Source: Algoriphagus sp.
GTDB lineage: Bacteria; Bacteroidota; Bacteroidia; Cytophagales; Cyclobacteriaceae
Direction of reading: 5' to 3'
DNA: 64,000 nt
Assembly (NCBI RefSeq): GCF_030694375.1
Contig: NZ_JAUXYL010000020.1
Coordinates: 434,001-498,000 of the forward strand
Numbering within the stretch: position 1 is the first letter of the stretch; every line of letters starts with the position of its first letter. The position numbers and the translations under genes were made by a program. The notes below the pieces were generated by a model. The model saw only the letters and a program-made list of their open reading frames with translations, searched no databases and was not told the origin of the DNA. This document shows positions 58,910-64,000 of this stretch, piece by piece.

Positions 58910-59072
58910 CCTGAAGTTCCGAGAGCGGATTTTAGACCGACTTTCCAATCGAAAGCCTTTTCAGAATTTCAAAATTCTAATTGACTCATCAGCATATCGA
59001 GAAGATTGGTTTGACTTCAAAAAGGAAGCCTACATCCAATATGTAAAAAGACTAATCGAGGAACGAGAATAG
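58863..59072 (+). pseudogene. C-terminal fragment of a UPF0158-family gene
   Basis: EYLENFAHFISDLKFRERIL, RLSNRKPFQNFKIL and DWFDFKKEAYIQYVKRLIEE resemble the C-terminal half of UPF0158 proteins. The N-terminal half is missing; upstream the frame is only hsdS DNA read out of frame. The join lies at about 58873-58885. Family function unknown. It may be translated from 58836 or 58863 but is unlikely to be functional. Confidence 0.65.
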
Positions 59073-59167
59073 AAAGTCTGCTTTATAAAACAGGTCTAAA
59101 AAAAAACCAGTACAACTCAATACCAAACTCACCATGGGAAAATTGGCAGAAATAAAAACAAAAGAAA

Positions 59168-59746
59168 ATGATCCAAACCGGCAATTTTGAGAAACTTGAA
59201 GTTTCCTCCAAGCCCGAGTTAAGGACATGGTTGGAAGAAAATCATGCGCAGGAGAAGAGCGTTTGGCTGGTGACATTTTTGAAAATCGTACCTGAGAAAT
59301 ACCTTTCCACTGATGATGTTTTGGACGAATTAATCTGTTTTGGTTGGATTGATGGCATACGTAGGAAATTTGACGATACTCGGACCATGCAGCTTATTTC
59401 ACCGCGCCGAGTGCAGCATTGGGCCAAAAGCTATAAGGACAGAGCAGGCAAATTGATCGCTGAAGGTAAAATGCATCAATCCGGCTTTCTGTCAATCGAA
59501 AATTCCAAGCAATCGGGTTTGTGGGATTTTATGGATGATGTGGATCAATTGATCGTGCCTCAGGATCTGCAGGATGAACTGGAAAAGCATATTGGGGCAA
59601 CCGAATTTTTCTTTGCAATTAATGATTCCAGCAAGCGTTTTGTCCTGCGTTGGCTGAAGCTCGCCAAAACCGAAAAAACCAGAAAGGCCCGGATTTTGGA
59701 GTTGGCGCAGCTTTCCGCTAGAGGAGAGAAAATGAAGGGGAGTTGA
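59168..59746 (+). CDS. YdeI/OmpD-associated family protein
   Basis: 192 aa. LRTWLEENHAQEKSVWLVTF, VLDELICFGWIDGIRRKFDD, QLISPRRVQHWAKSYKDRAG and the C-terminal RFVLRWLKLAKTEKTRKARI are the family's conserved blocks; the WIDG and SPRR motifs are diagnostic. Distinct from the DUF1801-containing relative at 10395. Biochemical role unknown. It stands alone after the restriction-locus relics. Confidence 0.87.
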   Translation: MIQTGNFEKLEVSSKPELRTWLEENHAQEKSVWLVTFLKIVPEKYLSTDDVLDELICFGWIDGIRRKFDDTRTMQLISPRRVQHWAKSYKDRAGKLIAEGKMHQSGFLSIENSKQSGLWDFMDDVDQLIVPQDLQDELEKHIGATEFFFAINDSSKRFVLRWLKLAKTEKTRKARILELAQLSARGEKMKGS

Positions 59747-59807
59747 ATTATTTTAGCTTTCCTTCTGAATAGGAAGGGAATTCACTTCCTTAAATCCATT
59801 AATTATT

Positions 59808-59850
59808 GACAAATTTGAATAGGAATGCGGCTTTAGCCCATTCCTGCCAA
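59808..59850 (+). repeat. Copy of the GGGCTTTAGCCC repeat family
   Basis: TTTGAATAGGAATGCGGCTT then TAGCCCATTCCTGCC: one half-unit of the element clustered at 55.8-56.1 kb, with stem GGAAT..GGCT/AGCC..ATTCC. Confidence 0.65.
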
Positions 59851-59903
59851 ATGACAAAATTGCATTCAACTTTAACCAAAACCCTGAAAATAAACCCCTC
59901 CAA

Positions 59904-60740
59904 ATGCGCCTTTTTACACTCTTCCTCTTTTTTCTCCCAATCTCACTCAGCGCCCAAACCGTCTGCACCCTGGAAAGCCGCGCACGCCTCGATGGCATCC
60001 TGACCGAACTTTCTCAAAAAGAGCTTAGCGGCAAATCAATCGACCAACTCACACTGGAAATCGGTCAAAGCTTCCTCGGCACGCCCTATGTCGAAAAAAC
60101 ATTGGAACTCCCCGGTGATGAGAAATTGGTCATCAACCTGACCGGCTTGGATTGCACGACTTATCTGGAGACAGTGGTGACTATGGCTCGGATTGCCAAG
60201 TCCGGAAACTTGACGTTTGAGGGTTTCGAGCAGGAATTGGAGCGGCTTCGGTATCAAGATGGGGTAAGAAAAGACTATTCCTCCCGACTGCATTACTTCT
60301 CGGACTGGATCTACCAAAATCAACAAAAAGGCATTATCCGGGACATCACTCTAGAAATCGGCGGGACGCTTTATCCGAACCAACCCACCTTCATGTCCGA
60401 AAACCCACGCTTCTACGCACAGCTTTCCAACCCGGAATTTTTGAAAGCCATCAAAGCAGACGAAGCGGAAATCGCCAAAAGAACCTATCATTTTATCCCA
60501 AAAGCAGAGATCCAGTCACTTGAAAAAAACATCCAAGCGGGGGACCTGATCGCAATCACCACCTCCATGAAAAACCTGGATATCGTCCATGTGGGTTTTG
60601 CTGTAGAGCAGGAGGGAAGGATTCACCTGATGCATGCCGGAACCGGAAATATGCAAGTTGAAATCTCTGCTAAACCCCTGAGCGAATACCTCGCTGCCAA
60701 CAAATCCCAATCAGGAATTATGGTTTGTAGGCTTTTGTAG
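59904..60740 (+). CDS. Secreted DUF1460 (NlpC/P60-like amidase) protein
   Basis: 278 aa. Signal peptide MRLFTLFLFFLPISLSAQ. DUF1460 motifs: IGQSFLGTPYVEKTLEL, LVINLTGLDCTTYLETVVTM with the catalytic Cys in LDCTT, and IVHVGFAVEQEGRIHLMHAG with the catalytic His regions. The domain is an NlpC/P60-type fold; some members are N-acetylmuramoyl-L-alanine amidases. Probably periplasmic, cutting cell-wall fragments. A near-perfect 38-bp palindrome follows the stop. Confidence 0.88.
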   Translation: MRLFTLFLFFLPISLSAQTVCTLESRARLDGILTELSQKELSGKSIDQLTLEIGQSFLGTPYVEKTLELPGDEKLVINLTGLDCTTYLETVVTMARIAKSGNLTFEGFEQELERLRYQDGVRKDYSSRLHYFSDWIYQNQQKGIIRDITLEIGGTLYPNQPTFMSENPRFYAQLSNPEFLKAIKADEAEIAKRTYHFIPKAEIQSLEKNIQAGDLIAITTSMKNLDIVHVGFAVEQEGRIHLMHAGTGNMQVEISAKPLSEYLAANKSQSGIMVCRLL

Positions 60741-60741
60741 G

Positions 60742-60779
60742 TAAACCTTTGAGTGCGCCGCGGCGTACTCGAAGGTTTA
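60742..60779. repeat. 38-bp palindrome between the DUF1460 and dipeptidyl-peptidase genes
   Basis: Nineteen base pairs about the centre 60760/60761, all Watson-Crick but two G-T pairs, arms TAAACCTTTGAGTGCGCCG and CGGCGTACTCGAAGGTTTA, no loop. It starts right after the stop at 60740 but lacks a T-tract, so it is unlikely to be a simple terminator. The core CGCCGCGGCG is also in the palindrome near 13550. Confidence 0.75.
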
Positions 60780-60895
60780 ACGGAGCAGATAACCTTTGAT
60801 TTTTATTTTAGAACATCGAAAGTTTATATTTAAAATCATCAGTGAAAAAGACTTCTCCTCCCGAGAAGACTGTAAATCGATCATTTGACCCAATT

Positions 60896-62719
60896 ATGAT
60901 AAAACACCGAACTATCTTAATCTTAACACTTGGTTTATTTTTCAGCCTTACTGCTGCAATTGCCCAAGTCAAACCCATTTTTGAAAATGGAGAAGCACAG
61001 ATTATCCCCGAACTGAAGGATTCCTCCAATTGGATCCGTCATGACCTTTGGGTGGAAACAGAATTCGATACCGACGGCGACGGAAAATTAGACCGGATGC
61101 ATGTCGATGTCACCCGACCGCGACAGACGGAAACAGAAGGATTGAAACTCCCCATCATCTATGCCAGCAGCCCCTACTATGCAGGTACAGCAGGCAATGC
61201 CCCGATTTTTTGGGATGTAAAGCATGAATTGGGCGCCCCTGCAACACCCCGAAATACAGTGGAAGTCCAGCGAAGAGGCCAACGGCCGATCATCTCCAAT
61301 GATGAAATCATGGCTTGGGTTCCCCGTGGATATATCGTGGTGCACTCTTCCTCACCGGGTACTGGCCTTTCCCAAGGTGCCCCAACTGTCGGCGGAGACA
61401 ATGAATCCCTGGCCCCCAAAGCCGTCATCGAATGGCTGACGGGCAAAGACAACGGCTACACCTCCCCGGATGGAAATGAAAAAGTCATGGCCTTCTGGTC
61501 CACCGGGAAAGTCGGCATGACCGGAACCTCCTACAACGGAACCCTTCCCCTCGCCGCCGCAACCACCGGTGTCAAAGGCCTCGAAGCCATCATCCCTATC
61601 GCTCCCAACACCTCCTATTACCACTATTACCGCTCCAATGGCTTGGTTCGCTCACCCGGAGGATACCTGGGCGAAGATATCGATGTGCTCTATGATTTCA
61701 TCCACAGCGGGGACGAAGCCAAAAGACCCTACAACAACAAAACCGTCCGCGACACCGAAATGGCACAAGGCATGGACCGCGCCACAGGAGACTACAATGA
61801 CTTCTGGGCAGGACGCGACTACCTCAATGACATGGGATCCATGAAAGCCGCTCTGCTGATGGCCCACGGATTCAATGACTGGAACGTGATGCCCGAGCAC
61901 AGCTACCGGATCTACGATGCCGCCCGCGCCAAAGGAATCCCTTCCAAAATCTATTACCACCAAAACGGGCACGGTGGCGCACCGCCATTCCCGATGATGA
62001 ATCGCTGGTTTACCCGCTTCCTGCATGGAGTGGAAAATGGCGTGGAGGATGAGCCCAAAGCCTGGATCGTCCGCGAGCAGGACGAAAGATCCAAGCCCAC
62101 AGCTTATGCCGATTACCCCAACCCCGAAGCCAAAAATGTAAGCCTGTACCTCAAAGCCGGAGCTCCTGCGGCAGGATCTCTCAGCACAGAAAAACTGAGT
62201 TCCGGAGCCAAAGAAACCTTGGTCGACAATTATTCCTTTTCCGGATCGGCTTTGGCACAGGCGGATTACACCGAGCATCGCCTGATCTACCTCAGTCCGG
62301 TGCTCAAGGAGGCAGTCCATATTTCAGGAATCCCAAAAATCACGGTGAAACTCGCCTCAAATAAGCCTGCCGCCAATCTTTCCGTATGGCTCGTTTCCCT
62401 GCCCTGGACCGAAGGACGAAACTCCAGAATCACCGACAACATCATCACCCGGGGTTGGGCCGATCCACAAAACCATTCCTCCCTCAGGAAAGGCGAAGCC
62501 CTCGAACCCGGAAAATTCTACGAGCTAAGTTTCGACCTGCAGCCCGACGATCAGATCATTCCTGCAGGACAGCAGATCGGACTGATGATTTTCTCCTCAG
62601 ATCAGGAGTTTACCATCCTTCCAAAACCCGGAACCCAACTCACCATCGACCTGGACAGCACCCTCCTTACCCTTCCCATCGTAGGAGGAAAACCAGCCCT
62701 GGACCGAGCCATCAAGTAA
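60896..62719 (+). CDS. Secreted X-Pro dipeptidyl-peptidase-like (S15/CocE) hydrolase
   Basis: 607 aa from ATG 60896 (a GTG at 60842 adds 18 residues before the signal peptide). Signal peptide [20 protein letters not shown], cut near AIAQ. Peptidase S15 fold: Ser212 in [19 protein letters not shown], acid region in [18 protein letters not shown], His in [16 protein letters not shown]-terminal jelly-roll domain of the PepX_C type (about 450-605). Could release X-Pro dipeptides or hydrolyse other acyl substrates. Periplasmic or surface. Confidence 0.87.
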   Translation: MIKHRTILILTLGLFFSLTAAIAQVKPIFENGEAQIIPELKDSSNWIRHDLWVETEFDTDGDGKLDRMHVDVTRPRQTETEGLKLPIIYASSPYYAGTAGNAPIFWDVKHELGAPATPRNTVEVQRRGQRPIISNDEIMAWVPRGYIVVHSSSPGTGLSQGAPTVGGDNESLAPKAVIEWLTGKDNGYTSPDGNEKVMAFWSTGKVGMTGTSYNGTLPLAAATTGVKGLEAIIPIAPNTSYYHYYRSNGLVRSPGGYLGEDIDVLYDFIHSGDEAKRPYNNKTVRDTEMAQGMDRATGDYNDFWAGRDYLNDMGSMKAALLMAHGFNDWNVMPEHSYRIYDAARAKGIPSKIYYHQNGHGGAPPFPMMNRWFTRFLHGVENGVEDEPKAWIVREQDERSKPTAYADYPNPEAKNVSLYLKAGAPAAGSLSTEKLSSGAKETLVDNYSFSGSALAQADYTEHRLIYLSPVLKEAVHISGIPKITVKLASNKPAANLSVWLVSLPWTEGRNSRITDNIITRGWADPQNHSSLRKGEALEPGKFYELSFDLQPDDQIIPAGQQIGLMIFSSDQEFTILPKPGTQLTIDLDSTLLTLPIVGGKPALDRAIK

Positions 62720-62820
62720 TTCCATGCCTATTCCCCCTTCACGTTGTCACTTTGGAGTCCAAGGGTTGTCATTCGACAATCGATAGTAAAAGCATGAGTC
62801 AAGTATTAGGATGTAACAAG

Positions 62821-62901
62821 TACCAAGTACAAAGTACCATGTACCAAGACAGTCGAAGCAAGAGGCTAGAAACTAGGACCAAGAAGCAAGAACGGAAACA
62901 A
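62821..62901. repeat. Heptamer arrays (TACCAAG)4 and nnCAAGA units
   Basis: TACCAAG, TACAAAG, TACCATG, TACCAAG (62821-62848), then ACAGTCG, AAGCAAG, AGGCTAG, AAACTAG, GACCAAG, AAGCAAG. The first 28 bp recur exactly at 63099-63126. Together with the next two entries it fills the 460-bp gap before the MntA-like gene; no coding region is supported. Confidence 0.8.
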
Positions 62902-63048
62902 ACTGCCCACTGCCAACTGCCCACTGCCCACTGCCCACTGCCCACTGCCAACTGCAAACTGCCCACTGTAAACTGCCCACTGCCAACTGCCCACTGTAAA
63001 CTGCCAACTGCCCACTGCCAACTGCCAACTGCCCACTGCCCACTGAAC
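62902..63048. repeat. Tandem heptamer array (ACTGCCM)21
   Basis: Twenty-one contiguous 7-mers, mostly ACTGCCC or ACTGCCA, with single ACTGCAA and ACTGAAC and two ACTGTAA. Strict 7-bp phase from end to end. The unit is not a multiple of three, so long ORFs across it are repeat artefacts. Confidence 0.92.
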
Positions 63049-63060
63049 ATCCCGCTGCCG

Positions 63061-63126
63061 TGGACCATGGACCATGGACTGTTGACTAAAAATAAGTGTA
63101 CCAAGTACAAAGTACCATGTACCAAG
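63061..63126. repeat. Heptamers TGGACCA and second (TACCAAG)4
   Basis: TGGACCA twice, TGGACTG, TTGACTA (63061-63088), then the second copy of the 28-bp TACCAAG block (63099-63126). The two 28-bp copies bracket the ACTGCCM array as direct repeats, each followed by a GTCGAAGCA-like tail. Confidence 0.8.
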
Positions 63127-63182
63127 TCGAAGCATCTGTCGCTCAATACAAAACTATTACTACCAATAATTATCTTTGTCCA

Positions 63183-63560
63183 ATGAACTTGGAAAATAAA
63201 GATATTGATAATCAAGTAAACGAGCCAGAACTTGCTTCATATGCATTGATCAATGGTCTGGGTTTAATCAATAAAGCTTTACCTGACTTGAGGAAAATTT
63301 GTAGCCGTTACCATGTTGAAAGATTGGATCTTTTTGGGTCTGCGCTGAAGGGCCCATTCTCCAAAAAATCAGATATTGATTTTTTAGTCAAGTTTACCCC
63401 GGTACCATTGGAAGACTACTTTGAAAATTTCATCAATTTCAAAATTTCCTTGGAAAAACTTTTGGGTAGAAAAGTTGACCTTCTTGAGAAACAAACACTT
63501 AAAAACAGTTATTTAATAGAATCCATTGAAAATGATCACTTGAAAGTCTATGGAAAATAA
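63183..63560 (+). CDS. MntA-like nucleotidyltransferase (antitoxin)
   Basis: 125 aa from ATG 63183; earlier in-frame ATGs at 63096 and 63117 lie in repeat DNA. Minimal nucleotidyltransferase with [20 protein letters not shown]: the GS-x(9-11)-DxD catalytic signature, complete. In MntA/HepT pairs the nucleotidyltransferase adds AMP to the HEPN toxin near its RNase site and so silences it. Overlaps the HEPN gene by 11 bp. It has an N-terminal extension of about 25 residues before the core. Confidence 0.88.
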   Translation: MNLENKDIDNQVNEPELASYALINGLGLINKALPDLRKICSRYHVERLDLFGSALKGPFSKKSDIDFLVKFTPVPLEDYFENFINFKISLEKLLGRKVDLLEKQTLKNSYLIESIENDHLKVYGK

Positions 63561-63897
63561 GACAGCTAAGTGGCTCTTAGATATTATTAATTCTATAGGT
63601 GAAATTACAGAATTTCAAGAAAAGGAAGATATCATCTCTTTTTCTCATTACAGAAGTAATAAATTGGTTAAGCGTGCCATTGAAAGAAACCTCTCCATAA
63701 TTGGAGAAGCAGTAAATCGAATTAAGCAAAGTGATTCCGATACTTTCAGCAAAATTGAGCATGCTAGAGCGATTATTTCTTTAAGAAATCATGTCATTCA
63801 TGCATATGATGGTATTTCAGATGAAAATATTTGGTCAATCCTTATCAATCACCTACCTAAATTGGAAGCAGAGGTGAAAACACTTATTGGTGAATAG
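63550..63897 (+). CDS. HepT-like HEPN RNase (toxin, DUF86)
   Basis: 115 aa, helical. Contains the HEPN RNase motif R-x4-H-x-Y as RNHVIHAY (about 85-92), and RNLSIIGEAVNRI, the DUF86 signature. The tyrosine in the motif is the residue AMPylated by MntA in characterised pairs. The order antitoxin then toxin with overlapping frames is usual. The last 100 bp of the window after it hold no gene. Confidence 0.9.
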   Translation: MENKTAKWLLDIINSIGEITEFQEKEDIISFSHYRSNKLVKRAIERNLSIIGEAVNRIKQSDSDTFSKIEHARAIISLRNHVIHAYDGISDENIWSILINHLPKLEAEVKTLIGE

Positions 63898-64000
63898 TAA
63901 TAACAGATAACCATTTTTCAGGTAAAGTCGAGACAAAAAACATCTGATTATCCTGTGCCCCGTGGACAGGGGACTGTCGAACGATGACAATTCAAAGTAT

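Noticed and set aside
62821..63126. Repeats that could be taken for a CRISPR array
   Set aside because: Units are contiguous 7-mers with no unique spacers; there is no 24-40 bp repeat with regular spacing and no cas gene.
62386..63186. 266-codon plus-strand ORF running through the repeats
   Set aside because: It starts inside the dipeptidyl-peptidase gene in another frame and is open only because the heptamer repeats lack stop codons.

Overview
The window looks like chromosome from a member of the Bacteroidota, most likely Cytophagales close to Cyclobacteriaceae/Algoriphagus. The grounds are a Porin_10-type outer-membrane porin, an RND pump fused to its outer-membrane channel, MiaE-like and GMC proteins of Bacteroidota type, an UpxY-like NusG paralogue, very short leaders and TAnnTTTG-type -7 promoter boxes. 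I see no rRNA, tRNA, intact insertion sequence, prophage or CRISPR array.

Layout. 1-10 kb: a cut-off Nif3-like gene diverges from lpxK, which overlaps a porin gene; then miaE-like, an orphan MacB/FtsX permease, a GMC oxidoreductase, an Ig-plus-hydrolase esterase and an acyl-CoA dehydrogenase-like gene. 10-25 kb: katG, an orphan UpxY/NusG-like gene, a dapA-xseA-xseB operon, a CPA2 antiporter with a universal-stress domain, a LytTR two-component pair whose membrane anchor is cut off by an in-frame stop, a 3'-truncated rhuM inserted behind ligA, and a ligA with an extra block of about 145 residues. 25-39 kb: GNAT, TetR, metG, two large PAS histidine kinases (the second, 1709 aa, coupled to an Rcp1-like receiver) and a CvrA/NhaP2-type antiporter. 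39.4-43.5 kb: the Anbu operon (circularly permuted ATP-grasp, alpha-E, Anbu protease, transglutaminase), which is conserved but not understood. 44-56 kb: a lipoprotein, a PepSY-TM protein, a secreted GH130 enzyme and a metal-efflux locus (OmpR-type regulator, kinase, RND-TolC fusion, adaptor). 56-64 kb: a phosphodiesterase, the remains of a type I restriction locus (ORF6N genes and a clipped hsdS start), a DUF1460 hydrolase, an X-Pro dipeptidyl-peptidase-like protein and a MntA/HepT toxin-antitoxin pair.

The strongest signals beyond the genes are four. (1) The metal-efflux locus has the same operator (CTTAAG repeated every 11 bp) in front of the regulator gene and in front of the pump gene, with identical spacing to the -7 box and to the start codon in both. 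(2) Many intergenic gaps hold diverged tandem arrays that all have a 7-nt period but different unit sequences. (3) Two neighbouring ORF6N genes each carry a perfect 12-bp hairpin with an AAA loop at the same codons, and the arms differ by paired, compensating changes. (4) There are two scars of moved DNA: a BRCT-like ligA tail beyond rhuM, and an hsdS start joined to a UPF0158 tail.

All function assignments come from reading the proteins and recalling families; no database search was run.
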